Below, one piece after another: positions 30,794 to 45,000 of a DNA stretch of 64,000 bases. This DNA comes from Hofstenia miamia (lineage: Eukaryota > Xenacoelomorpha > Acoela): contig SCFE01000063.1 of the NCBI GenBank assembly GCA_004352715.1, positions 1,242,239-1,306,238 on the forward strand, given 5' to 3'. The translations under genes and the position numbers were made by a program. The notes under the pieces were generated by a model that was not told where the DNA came from, made no database searches, and saw nothing but the letters and a program-made list of their open reading frames with translations. Within the stretch, counting starts at the first letter, position 1; every line of letters starts with the position of its first letter.

Positions 30794-33700
30794 GGGTGTA
30801 CGCAGGATTTTCTGACGAGGGAGAAATTTTAATCATAACTAAAGGTAGGGCAAAGCCCCGCGAAAAAAATTTGAAAACATTGAGAAAAGAGATCCTAAAA
30901 ATTGCATTTCACGACCTTAGATTTTAAATTTTGCTGAAGACAACTATTTAGTCTCGTGCTAAGTATAAAATGTCAATATTTTTCTTCGCGCTAAGTACAC
31001 ATTAATAGTTTTTTCATATTTTTGCATATTTTTGTATTCATATTCCTTTTAAAAGTCGTGCAAGCAATGGTGAAATGCTTAAATATTATAATACGGGAAA
31101 GGGAAAGTATTGATGTTAAGAAATTTTCATTAAAGTATTAGCTCGAGGTTTGATTATAAAAGAATTTTGCTTGTTAATTGTACTTATTTAACCGTAAATC
31201 TAAAAATCCGTAGCCGTTATGCATCAAATATACTTTGTAACACAAAGAAAGTTCTTACTAACATGATTTATTCACTGACTGAAACATTACTTTCATTGAC
31301 ATACCTTTACTTTTTATTGCATTACTCCTATGGTAAGTTATGCAGCTTGCCTTAAGTGTCACATATATATTTGTAGCTAGTTGACCAAGATGAGTATATT
31401 TGCCACACAGTTTAGGCTAACATAACGACTCAGAAAAATGCCAACACAAAATTTTATACATATATACATATGTACCAATGATTATCTGCAGCAATGAATT
31501 AAGTAAACTCGATTTTATTCACAATTTTACATACATCTTGTTTCATTAGATGCAAAACTTATGTATTTATGCATATATAAAAGGACAATGGATAATCTAA
31601 AATTTTCTAATTGAAACTTTGTGTAGAGCAAGCACTAATTTTCACTTCATTAATGAGATCTGTCAGAAATGTTTTCCGAACTAGCATTCAATTTTATCAT
31701 CTAATAACAATAGACAATTTAATAATTTATGTATTAAATGCCAATTTTATTTAATGCACTACTCAACAAAATTTATTTTAACACTTTAATTCTTAGTGCG
31801 AAATATAATTATTTTTAAAATTTGTTCACAAGTTTCTTCAGAAATTCACAAACGCATCTTAAATAATATTGCAAATAAGAAGGATCCCTGTTGTTCTGCT
31901 AAGAAATCAGTTTGGGTTCCGTAAAATATTCTCAACAAGGCACGCATTTCTTCTTCCTCTAGAAAACTGGGAAAAATTATCAGAAACAAGGTATTGACTA
32001 TTCCAGGATTTTTGTTTTACATTTAAGAAAAGTTTTTGATTGCATGCGAAATAGCTTTAATACTAAAAAGCTCATTTCGTTCAGAGATTCCCCAGAAGGA
32101 TTAGTTCCCTTTATTAGTTATTTCCTTCAAAATCGAAAACAAGACGTCTTTCTTGGTAAAAATTCGAATATTAAGCCAATTTTTCTTGGTATTCTCAAAA
32201 ACACAATCTTGGGATCAATACTTTTCAATACTGTTTATGACGATGTGCAAATTCATGTGGCAGAAGCAGGCCTCATAAAATTTTCCGATGAAATTACATG
32301 CTGTGTCCCTGAGAAAACGGGCAAGAATGCTGCACCTACTACTATAACCAAATAAACAATTTCATTCTTAAATGAAGAAAAATCCCAAGAAATTGTCACT
32401 TCGTTCAAACGCAAGCACGAAATGCCCTCAAATTTTCATCCATTATAACACTAAATCGCATCGCCTTATTGGGAGTTATTCTAGATAAAACTTTGATTCA
32501 AAAAACTATGTTGATCACCTTGCTAAGAAAATTACCTGAACTTTTTAACCCATTAAGAATCTTCTTTCATTAACTGTTTCTCTTTCTGATACCCAAATAT
32601 TATATAAATGCTTACTTCTTCCTCAGTAGACTTATTGCATTACTGTTTGTGATGGAACAAATATACTATGCGTCCTTGATAATATCCAAAAAAGATTCAT
32701 AAATTCTAATATTATTACTAAGTTTACTCCCTGTTCAGAATTTGTCTTCAAGAGATGCATCACTCTAAAACAAAATATGCAAGTTCACTGATCATTCTCT
32801 AAAAGAAATCATCCCCAAACGAGAAAGAGTGAACGAGACCTGCGAACAGATCTCCAAGCCTCCCGTACATTTTTAAATATGTTTGCAGACAGATATCTTA
32901 AAATGCTTTAGTTGTCTATCTGTAAGTCAGATGTAATTGTATGATATATTTTGATAAATTAAAATTCGATGTTCTATCAAAATTTTAAATATTTTTTAAT
33001 TTTTTCTTCTGCTTAAAGAATGTCGAAAATTGTCTAAAATACTTACAACACATTAAGCATCAAGCACTTTTGCAAGCTGATCTGTTGCTTGTTGGCAATC
33101 CTAAAATTCGTGCTAAGCATTGCCACGGGGCGTACACAGAATTTTCTGACGAGGGGGAAATCATCGTCATTACCAAATGCACGGCGAAGCCCTGCGAAAA
33201 TTTTTGAAAATATTGAGAAAATAGACCCTAAAAAATGCATTTCATGATCCTAGATTTTAAATTTTTCAATTTTTTACGATAAATTTTTTGATTTATCCAG
33301 TCAAAATCAAATTTGGAAACGTGAATGGGGGGGNATGGGGGGGGGGGGGCATTCCACCATGTCCCCTCTGCGTACGCCACTAAGCATAGAACTTTTTGCA
33401 TATTACTTAGCTCGAATTTATATATATATACACATATTGTAATAGCAAGTTATTTCACAATAATCAGTGATTGAACTTCAAAAATATTCATTGAGTTCTG
33501 AGACCAATTTTAAACACATAGCTGATACGCCATTTTTGTAAGATGTATCCAGGCTTTACTTCAAATTAACTCAGTCCACATTGTAAGGAGAAACAGCTGT
33601 GTAAGATTATTTGAAGATCTGAAAATATTAGAGTGACATATTATATTAAGAGACACTTAGAAAACACACTTAATTACTTCAAACATACCTAAAGATATAC

Positions 33701-34760
33701 ATAGATGTCTGCAAAAAGAAGAGATTATAGAAAAATCCATTAAATTAGTTAGACTCCAGTTTGTGGTGATGAAGCTTGAAAAGAGAATGATATTTTTTGT
33801 TTTTTCCGATTTCCTGCAATGCTGTATCATCCTTGGATAAAATTTTGATGGCCTAGATCTATATGAAAACTAAGCTATCGATTTAGCTTTGCTATGGTTA
33901 GTTGTCAAAAAAGATGATAAATCTGTTTTTTGCAGAAAGGCCTAGTTGCAAAATGCTTATGGTTTTGATTAATGCTAGTGAATTAAACAGATTCGCACTC
34001 AGTAATCAGTTGATCTCTTCCTTGTATTACGCTATGGAGGTCATGGATTTCCTTATGCAGGTCCACATATCAATATAATGAATTGTTCTCATTGCAATTT
34101 ATTTATATATTTTGCAGCTAAGCTTTGATGTTTGACCTAAAAATCTAGTTCGTCATAGCTTTGTTAACTGAGCATTTTATGAGAAATTAGTTTTAAAAAT
34201 CCCTAATTATTGATCAAATTCATTTTTCTTGCTCATATGAGAAGGGATTTAAAATCAAATTCTTTTAGATAAAAACAAAATTTTTCGAATACACAATTTA
34301 GATTAGCCTATATAGATATACTTTTGAAAATTTAAAATTTTTCATTATTGGACATACTTTGATAGTATTGCCAATCCAGCGTTGAAGTTTTATAGTTTGC
34401 ATGGAATTAAGTATAATTTGCTATTTATAATAAATTTTTAAACATAATCACCATTATTTGGAATAACGATATTACCCTTAATTAATAAAACAGGATCTTT
34501 AAATCTAGTGATCAATTGACCAGAGATGAAAAAATCGCAGTGGCTGAGTTGAACTTAAGCGCTATATCAGCTACGACTGAAGAAGATGGTTTCTTACCTA
34601 CATTCGGGCCATGTTGGGTTAATATGTATGGGGCACCTCGTGAAGAAGGGGTATCATCAATGGGGAGTTCAAATGACTATCTCAATGAAGGCAAGGTAAG
34701 CGATAACTACTGCTTGCTTTTTTGTAATTAAACTGAAAGGTTATATAAGTGTCTATTTGC

Positions 34761-34796
<36 letters not shown>

Positions 34797-37700
34797 TGGA
34801 TAGGGATGGCTTGAGGACAAGCAGTGGGGATAAGATTGAGGAAGTTAAAGAGGGGTACAAGTACTTAGGTGTGATAGAGAAAGACAGAACAGATCACGAG
34901 GAAATGAAGATGAGGCTAAGGAAAGAATACAAGAGGAGAATGTACTACAGAAGTCAGCATTGAATGGGCAGAATAGTATAAAAGCAATTAATACATGGGC
35001 TAGACCAGTGTTGAAAAATTCGGCAGGAATAGTTAGATGGAACAAGAATGAACTTAGGGAGCTAGACAGAGAGACAAGGAAGGTACTAGCAGCAGAGAGG
35101 GCTTTCAACCTTTATAATTTTGAATAATTTGGGCTTTCCCAGGTGTAAAATATTTATAGTATACAATAATTCATAATTTATCTGGACTTGGACTCACATT
35201 GAATATAACTAGTTATTCATTTTAAAAATGTTTTTATTTAAGTTTGAAATTCAAAACAAAAGTTAATCTAACGGCATAGAAAAATTGTGATTTGAAAATT
35301 GAAGTAGTGGTAGACTGTAGTACTAAGTATTAAGTCTATAGGATTTCAATCATTTTCAGAAAAGGGACAATCTCTTTTAACAATTTTCCTAGTGGTTTGC
35401 TAGTCTTAAGTCCTACATTTTAATTCCTGCTACTTTCAAATGCATTACTGTAATATGAAATGGTGCAAGTATACATTTAGAAAGTTAAAGCATATTATTA
35501 AAACATACCTTTGCTTAAAAATTTTAGGCCCTAGACTAGATGGCAGGTGCTTTCAATCTGTTAATGCTATAGAAACAAAGATATTAGAATTTTATTTCCT
35601 TTTGGCTCCAATCACCTGCATTTTATGCAATATTTATTTAATTATACATTACTATGATTTGTGAATCGTTTGTATTTTATTTATCATTTTTTTCTACCAA
35701 AATTACTGATTATTTCAGAAGAGCATAAAATAAAAATTTCTAGTACATTGACTAACAGATCTATGTTTAAGGCTTGAACTGTTTCCTACAGATTATTATC
35801 TTAGTAAACCGTATAAAAATAGAGGTGGTCAGAGCTCTCATTAAATTTTTAAATGCATAACAACATTATATATCAAGTAGAACTAAATACAAACTAACTA
35901 TAAACTAAAGCAGCTTCCTAACCTACAGATTAAATAGATAAAATATAATGATACGATACTATTCATATAAATGGTCAGTCATTATAGGTCTCCTAGGGTG
36001 TACTAAATTTGGATATAAAATAAGATAAGTAAAGATAAGATACACCTAATGTTGGCTGACTAGCCTTATCATGAATTTGTTACTACATGTAGAAACAAAC
36101 GATCGTTAGCCAGCTAAGCAAGTAGAGAAGTTCCCTAGTTGTATGCGTAACCTAGATGTGAATAGAGATCAAGGCACCATTTCATTTCCACTCGCAACAG
36201 CCTTTTTGATCACTACACACAAGAATTACTTAGCTTTGCATTCGTAATAATATAAGCAAACCAAACAAAATTAAGGTAACTTCTAAGGAGTATATTCTCC
36301 ATCAACTAAATATTTCTTTTCTTTTTGATATTTTTGATGGATTATGCTACATTATGACCTTAATAACTTTAACCCTAACCCTACACCTCAACCATTGAAA
36401 TTGTATTAAATTATTTTTTTTTAAATTTTCAATTTTTTGATGAGGGTTGGAGATTAATTATTAATTTATAACGTAATTGCAAATGGATCCCCTAAAGTAA
36501 AGTAACACCAAATAATAATTATACAGAAAATGTAAAATTACTGCGAGTATATGTACATTACAAAACATCTTGCTACAAAATATTCTGTTGCTATCTGGCA
36601 ATGCGACTGAACCAACTGCCGCAAAAGCATCCCAACTCATTCCATTAATGTCGCACGTGATTCATATAATAGTGAGATGCTTTTAGGATGCTGTTGTTCA
36701 ATAGATGTCTTAATAAGTTGTTGTTGAGACATCTCATAAGACTCTATTGTGATGCGATTTCAGATTTAATAAATAATTCAGTATATAATAATTTGTAGAA
36801 TATATTTAAGCTATTCTAATGCATTTTCTCCAAAAAAATCACAATTTTTAAATTATAATTATAAATAAAATGTTTAAAATTATAAGTTGTTGTTAAAATA
36901 TTTCGTAAAATATTCGATGTTATGTTTCAATTACTTTTTGTACAATATAATTTATTGGATAGCATTTATTTATTGTTGTAAAGCTGCAAATAAATGCCTC
37001 TTTGTTACTTAACGAAATTTCGCATATGGACACAGCTTCACGCTCAAAATAAACAAATTGTAACTAGGCAACTGCAAAGATCTCATTGGCTAACCCTTAA
37101 AATTTAATACCAACTAAATTTAATTAGCATTCAACAAAAGCTAAATATGGAAAATATGTGTCTACTTAAACTTATATCTGGTACATGAAAATAAAGAATT
37201 TTTATTATATTATTTCAATTTGTTGAAAAAGGAAAAATTTTAACTTAAAAAATTTTTAATTACACCTAATTAAAGTAATATAAGAATAGTTTTTGCAAAA
37301 TGTCAGCACTAACTTTGAATTTTTCGAAAAAATAGTAAGACTCCTTTTTACTGTATAATCGTTTATTGATCACACTGAGTAAATTAGTAAATGCATGTTT
37401 TGTAATGAAATGCATTTTCAATACTAGTAGTTTTGTGTTAGTAGTTGCAACTTTTAACTGCGCATATTGTCTTGCGTGTGTCTAATTGCTTTGCTGTATG
37501 CATCTGTGCAAAGCAATAGGGTCTACAGAATCTTATGTGTGATATTATAATGCTATAACTTTATAGTGGTTTATTCATTGCTATTAAATATATATGCTAA
37601 TGATAAACTGTTATATATGCACTTAAAACGCATTGGCATCCTCAAACCTATCTCCTGCCCAGATAACAATTTTGGTTGTTTTTACGTTGTTTATAGTTGT

Positions 37701-40700
37701 TTCATCATAATAACAACTTTAGTAAAANNNNNNNNNNNNNNNNNNNNNNNNNNNNNNNNNNNNNNNNNNNNNNNNNNNNNNNNNNNNNNNNNNNNNNNNN
37801 NNNNNNNNNNNNNNNNNNNNNNNNNNNNNNNNNNNNNNNNNNNNNNNNNNNNNNNNNNNNNNNNNNNNNNNNNNNNNNNNNNNNNNNNNNNNNNNNNNNN
37901 NNNNNNNNNNNNNNNNNNNNNNNNNNNNNNNNNNNNNNNNNNNNNNNNNNNNNNNNNNNNNNNNNNNNNNNNNNNNNNNNNNNNNNNNNNNNNNNNNNNN
38001 NNNNNNNNNNNNNNNNNNNNNNNNNNNNNNNNNNNNNNNNNNNNNNNNNNNNNNNNNNNNNNNNNNNNNNNNNNNNNNNNNNNNNNNNNNNNNNNNNNNN
38101 NNNNNNNNNNNNNNNNNNNNNNNNNNNNNNNNNNNNNNNNNNNNNNNNNNNNNNNNNNNNNNNNNNNNNNNNNNNNNNNNNNNNNNNNNNNNNNNNNNNN
38201 NNNNNNNNNNNNNNNNNNNNNNNNNNNNNNNNNNNNNNNNNNNNNNNNNNNNNNNNNNNNNNNNNNNNNNNNNNNNNNNNNNNNNNNNNNNNNNNNNNNN
38301 NNNNNNNNNNNNNNNNNNNNNNNNNNNNNNNNNNNNNNNNNNNNNNNNNNNNNNNNNNNNNNNNNNNNNNNNNNNNNNNNNNNNNNNNNNNNNNNNNNNN
38401 NNNNNNNNNNNNNNNNNNNNNNNNNNNNNNNNNNNNNNNNNNNNNNNNNNNNNNNNNNNNNNNNNNNNNNNNNNNNNNNNNNNNNNNNNNNNNNNNNNNN
38501 NNNNNNNNNNNNNNNNNNNNNNNNNNNNNNNNNNNNNNNNNNNNNNNNNNNNNNNNNNNNNNNNNNNNNNNNNNNNNNNNNNNNNNNNNNNNNNNNNNNN
38601 NNNNNNNNNNNNNNNNNNNNNNNNNNNNNNNNNNNNNNNNNNNNNNNNNNNNNNNNNNNNNNNNNNNNNNNNNNNNNNNNNNNNNNNNNNNNNNNNNNNN
38701 NNNNNNNNNNNNNNNNNNNNNNNNNNNCCCTAATGTGAATTATAGTATTCCATTAAGTTAACACATAATATTATCTCATCAATATAAACAATTTATAGAT
38801 GGATTAAGAAGCTTTCATCCACTACTTAATCTGCAAATCTTATTTTTATATTCTAACTTATTATATAATAGATCTCATTGCACTAGATTTAAAAGTAAGA
38901 CATCATTTACAAGGTTCGCGAACTTAGGAATGCGTAAAGGAACCGTCTTTTTGAATAGTTCTGATAATGATGTTTATTCACAGAACAATTTTTCCGTTCT
39001 TCTTCATTAATTGCATTTGCAGAGGATAATATTTCAAGGTACTTACATAGAAGGAGAACGATCTCTAGAAGTGCATAATAAATTATTGCAACATTTTGAA
39101 CAAAAGAATTTGCACTTAAGCAAATTGTGAGAAAGCATTTTGTCAAAATTTTAGGGGCTATATATATTTGGTGAGAAGTTGTTTTTTTCTGAGTTAGAAT
39201 TAAGTATATTTTTCTAAGAAATTTCCTAACATTATTTTTGTAGATGGATGTTTATCTGTTTTAACTAAAACCTTTATTATTATTTTGAAATTTTTCAGTA
39301 CCTACGTATTAAAAGACTTGAGCGTGTTGACAACATAAAGCTTGCTATTCCAATTACAATATTTTACCATTACGAGTGTTATAATTGTAGTATGAAATAA
39401 GAGAATTTTCTCACAGAAGATTTACATAGAATATTGAGGAAAAATCCTTCGTGGGTAAAATATTTTACTAAATTGATTGTTTTAGAATATAGCGGTAGAA
39501 AAGCCTCTAATCAACATTGCACCAAGAATGTTCATTAGGTTTAAAGGTTAGATTTTGCAGGTAGCAAAGAATAATACACAGTTTAGATCCGCACAACTAT
39601 CAATTGCGATTCTACTTATATCAAGCCCGAGATCTCCTTTCAGCCGATGATCAAGGATATTCAGGTACGATTCATTGAAATATTTATGATATGACTTTTT
39701 AGTGTTTACTCTCATGCAAAGCAAAAATATTATTGTACAATTGTATTTAAAAGCTATATTTATTATAATATACTTAATGAAAATCACAACCATATAGAAT
39801 AGAAAATCGGTCGAGTAACCAAAAACGACTAAGCTGGGCTAAACTGTATTCATTAAAAATCAGCTGTTAGAAATACCTAAACCACCGCAATGTTCTCTAA
39901 ATCAATGAAAAGGCATATCAATATGGGGAATTCGTTTCTATTATCAATGAGGACGTCTTACAACATATCTTTCGTATCAGATTACTATGATTTTGATCAT
40001 CAAACCTTGACCCATAACTCCCTCCAGTGGACCTACTCGCAAACAATTTCTCATTGTCTTGAGGATGGTGATATATTCAAGATACTTTTTTATTTGTTAA
40101 GACATTCCTAGGACTGGTGCAAGTCACAACCCAGTAAGCATAAAGCTGTCAAAACGAAGTTAATTTGACCCATCAAACGCTGCTAAGACCACACCGAAAA
40201 TATAATTATCAAAGAAACAGAATGATTTACAATTTTACACTGAAATTTGGAGGCACTTGCAAAGAACATATGAATATTCTTCTACAATTTCAAAAAAATT
40301 ACATATATTGACTTGTACATAAGCATTAATTGCAGTCGCTGTTATTATAATAAATGCTATTGTAATAAATTGATAATTGTAAGTTGCGAAATACTTTATG
40401 ACAATAAAATGCTAGCAATATATACGTTCTAAACTTTGAACAGCTTACGCCAAAAAATCAACACTAAAACATCACAAATATTAATGAACGAAACATTTAC
40501 TCTATTACGACATCAAAGCGACGTCGTAACGATGGTTTTGTTTTATTTGAAATAGTAATTTGTCTACACGCAATTCCGAAGCGTAAAGGCTTGTGTGTAT
40601 ATATGTAAAACCCCGTTTTAATGTGATTTGAAATCTTAGATTTTTCAGCAACTCCTTACTGTTAATAGCGGATGAAGTATATGCAATTGTAATTTGGACA

Positions 40701-42057
40701 AAAAAAGCGAAACTCTAGGTAGCGAAAATTCGACACCAAATTCCCATTAATATCAAAAATAAATGGCCGGAAACGATGTCGAAGGAAGTTTTTGCACATT
40801 TTGGCTCCTTAATTCAACTAAATTAAGCCACAAATGTAATCCATTTAAAATCTCTTCAACATTGAAACAATTAACAAAATAGTTTAAAATGGACTTTCTG
40901 AATTTATAAATTTACACTTCAAGATCTTCACGAACCACAAAAAATGACTTCATTGACTAAAAATCTTCCTAAAAAAATAAATTCAGATACTACATGTATT
41001 TAGACTGCAAATATGTTCACAATTTTGTTGCATTCGATACTAAATACTGTATATTGCNNNNNNNNNNNNNNNNNNNNNNNNNNNNNNNNNNNNNNNNNNN
41101 NNNNNNNNNNNNNNNNNNNNNNNNNNNNNNNNNNNNNNNNNNNNNNNNNNNNNNNNNNNNNNNNNNNNNNNNNNNNNNNNNNNNNNNNNNNNNNNNNNNN
41201 NNNNNNNNNNNNNNNNNNNNNNNNNNNNNNNNNNNNNNNNNNNNNNNNNNNNNNNNNNNNNNNNNNNNNNNNNNNNNNNNNNNNNNNNNNNNNNNNNNNN
41301 NNNNNNNNNNNNNNNNNNNNNNNNNNNNNNNNNNNNNNNNNNNNNNNNNNNNNNNNNNNNNNNNNNNNNNNNNNNNNNNNNNNNNNNNNNNNNNNNNNNN
41401 NNNNNNNNNNNNNNNNNNNNNNNNNNNNNNNNNNNNNNNNNNNNNNNNNNNNNNNNNNNNNNNNNNNNNNNNNNNNNNNNNNNNNNNNNNNNNNNNNNNN
41501 NNNNNNNNNNNNNNNNNNNNNNNNNNNNNNNNNNNNNNNNNNNNNNNNNNNNNNNNNNNNNNNNNNNNNNNNNNNNNNNNNNNNNNNNNNNNNNNNNNNN
41601 NNNNNNNNNNNNNNNNNNNNNNNNNNNNNNNNNNNNNNNNNNNNNNNNNNNNNNNNNNNNNNNNNNNNNNNNNNNNNNNNNNNNNNNNNNNNNNNNNNNN
41701 NNNNNNNNNNNNNNNNNNNNNNNNNNNNNNNNNNNNNNNNNNNNNNNNNNNNNNNNNNNNNNNNNNNNNNNNNNNNNNNNNNNNNNNNNNNNNNNNNNNN
41801 NNNNNNNNNNNNNNNNNNNNNNNNNNNNNNNNNNNNNNNNNNNNNNNNNNNNNNNNNNNNNNNNNNNNNNNNNNNNNNNNNNNNNNNNNNNNNNNNNNNN
41901 NNNNNNNNNNNNNNNNNNNNNNNNNNNNNNNNNNNNNNNNNNNNNNNNNNNNNNNNNNNNNNNNNNNNNNNNNNNNNNNNNNNNNNNNNNNNNNNNNNNN
42001 NNNNNNNNNNNNNNNNNNNNNNNNNNNNNNNNNNNNNNNNNNNNNNNNNNNNNNNNN

Positions 42058-42098
<41 letters not shown>

Positions 42099-45000
42099 GA
42101 TTCAAAAGCAAAACTACAAAAAGCTATTTACAGATATAATAAATATATATAATATTAAAATTGAATATTTTAAGGGACCAATTAAAAGTTTTAGACAGGA
42201 GGATGCGATGTTTTGAATTAATATTTGTAAAGAGGAATGAGCAATATTGAAAGTGTGAAAGGCAGAGTGCATTTATTAATGGTTTGTGGTACTTATTTGA
42301 AATATTTCTGAGATGATAAAGATACCTAACTCCAGAAGCTATTTTTTTAATTTTAGCCATGAAGAATTGTTCGAAATTTAAATCATTGTCAATTTCAAAA
42401 CCTAAATAGTTAATAGATTCACTTTGCTTTATTGGTACATTATTTAATTTAAGTTCTATGTTTTTTGTGAGATTTCTGTTTTTTACCTGTTGAGTTATGT
42501 CATTAACATAGATTGCAAATAGAATAGGTCCGAGAACTGTGCACGGTCCGTCATAATATTTTTGATTTTTTTACCATTAAGAATAACTCTTTGCTGTCGA
42601 TTTTTAAGAGTTGGCAGAGGAAATAGAAAGGCTGTGGAAGTTAAAGAAGGTTGAAGTAGTCCCGGTAGTAGTAGGCGCACTAGGAGCAGTAAGTAAGAAG
42701 CATAAGAGATACTTGGAGGAGTTGGGAGTACTAAAGTGGGGAGGAGCAGTAGCACAGAAGGCAGCATTGTTAGGAACAGCTAGAGTCCTTAGGAAAGCTC
42801 TCACACTCCCTGGGAACTGGTGAGTTCCCCGAGCTGAGAGGGATACCAGCATGAAGTTGTGAGATGCAAGAATAATAATAATAATAATAATAATAACTTT
42901 AACTCCTGTATCAAATACATGATAAAATTATATTTAATAATTATATTCATATTTTAGATGATATTAACATATATTTACATCGGCACTACAAATTTAGGTT
43001 GGGTTTGCTGAGATAAGTAAATATAATAGAATGTTATTAACTTTGACTTTTTATTCTTAGGGATGAGTATGTGTAACCACTAAAAATCTATTTGCAAAAA
43101 TGCATATGTTTATTACGCATTAAATTACAATTTAGGGCGAGGGATGTGCCTACAGAGGTCGCATTTTTATTGAACTTGGAATGAAACTTGGGGCAAAGCC
43201 TGCGCAACCTATTTTGCCTATTGATGATAAGCAAATCTTGGCTGCAGAGGTATATATTTTATTTATGTGTGCAAAACATAAACTTATATTCTACTTGAAG
43301 CTTGCTAATGCTGTGCATGGACTTGACCGTTATTATTGGTTATTTGTTCATGGAAATAATATCTTTGCCCAGCCGCGGGCTGCTATCAGAACTAATGAAA
43401 TTCTTTGTTAGTTTGAAATGTAGTTCCATTAAGCTAGAAATGCTTATGAACTAAAGTTAGCAATACAATGGATCATCAATAATTTTCTATTCACGAGCGA
43501 AAAATGGGCCTCGAATAATATTTTAAAGGAATACAAATAAGCGTGAAATACCTAAATCCAAAAAGTAATTTTTTTATAATCATTTGCTTATTTAGAAGTT
43601 TTCAAAAACAAGAAAATATAGAGTGTTTGCATATTTTGAAGAGGCCAACATGATCACTGACAGCGTCGACGACCCCATTCGGTTTGAAGTATCAATAGGG
43701 AATTTTGGCAATTCAATTGATCCAACTGGAGTGAAAATGCCCTCCACAACACAACCTATTAGGCCGGTTTTTGATGGTCAATATTATTATTATCTTCCGT
43801 TTGGAAATAATAAACCTACAATAGTATTAGACTGTGAATTTGAAGATATTGGTTATCGAATGGGAATTTTTAATATGGCGAAACGATTATTAACCGATGT
43901 GGTAAGCGTTCTAATAGTAATATGATTATTTAATAACTTTTATGAAGAACTTTATACTGAATATTAAATCTGAGTTATTCAAGGATTATATTTTTGACCT
44001 AGAAACCTAGTATTTTGAACCAAATCTTGACAATATCTTGACATAATGGTAAAATTATAACCTTTTCAAAATTAGTATTTATTGTTTAAGACGTGTTATA
44101 AAGTAGTGCCTACATATGACAAATTATGTTTGAGGTTTCCAAACTTTTGCGAACTGTAAAAAACTTTTTTCAACAATGATATTAAAGCATTTAGCTTAAT
44201 TTGAAATCAAAATTGATCATCACAAAAAATATAGAAATTTACTAAAAAAATACATTAGATTTTTTAGGACAAAATGAAATTTTGACGTAACAAAATATTT
44301 TAAACTAGTCAAATACATGCAAAATTCACATTTTTCATGTCTAAACAAGTTCTGAAAATATTTTTTCGATCAAAAAAACCATTTTGTTTTTATAGACTTT
44401 TACACGCTCTACAAAAAGATAGTTCTAGGTTATGTTCAGGTGACCTAGGAAAATTTTAAAATGATTTTCATGTAGAATTTCCTGAATTTTTCCATTACCC
44501 TTTACGATCACAATTTTTTATGATTGCAACACATATTTATTGGGTGTCTGTCTATTAATTTGATTGGCTATCATTTCTCAATTTATTGCAATAGGTTGTG
44601 CTAAAAATTTATCAGCATAACTTGATAAAGCAACTGCGCTTGTCGCAGCATAAAATAAATATATTTTTCACCCTATATTTGAAAATGTGTTAATTTGCGG
44701 TTTCACAATGGTTGCAAGAAAAAATCATACCGATATATTCGTAAATAACGTAAATAGATTTCTTTCCTATTAATATTATTGAATAATAACTAGTGAATTA
44801 AGGATTCAACAGGAAATTATAATGATAGTTCATAAATAATTGAGTCAAATTTCTGGAAATCTATGTGTGTCAAAAGCACCCAACGCACACGTAAATTATC
44901 TCACTGATTTCTTGTGTCACTATTTGTTTTAAAGCCAAATAAATTTTCGGGCATGCCCAATTGGCTTAAGTTATGATTTATGAGACTGTTTGATATTTCT

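Noticed and set aside
34498-34508. Alternative acceptor acag|gatc for gene B exon 12
   Set aside because: It creates TAG at the exon 11/12 junction; the acceptor at 34508 restores the family sequence RDYDQLT.
36367-36382. Telomere-like ttaaccctaaccct
   Set aside because: Only two repeat units in AT-rich DNA; not an interstitial telomere tract.
37566-42139. Very long open frames across the N gaps
   Set aside because: They consist of X residues from the 1000-N gaps.
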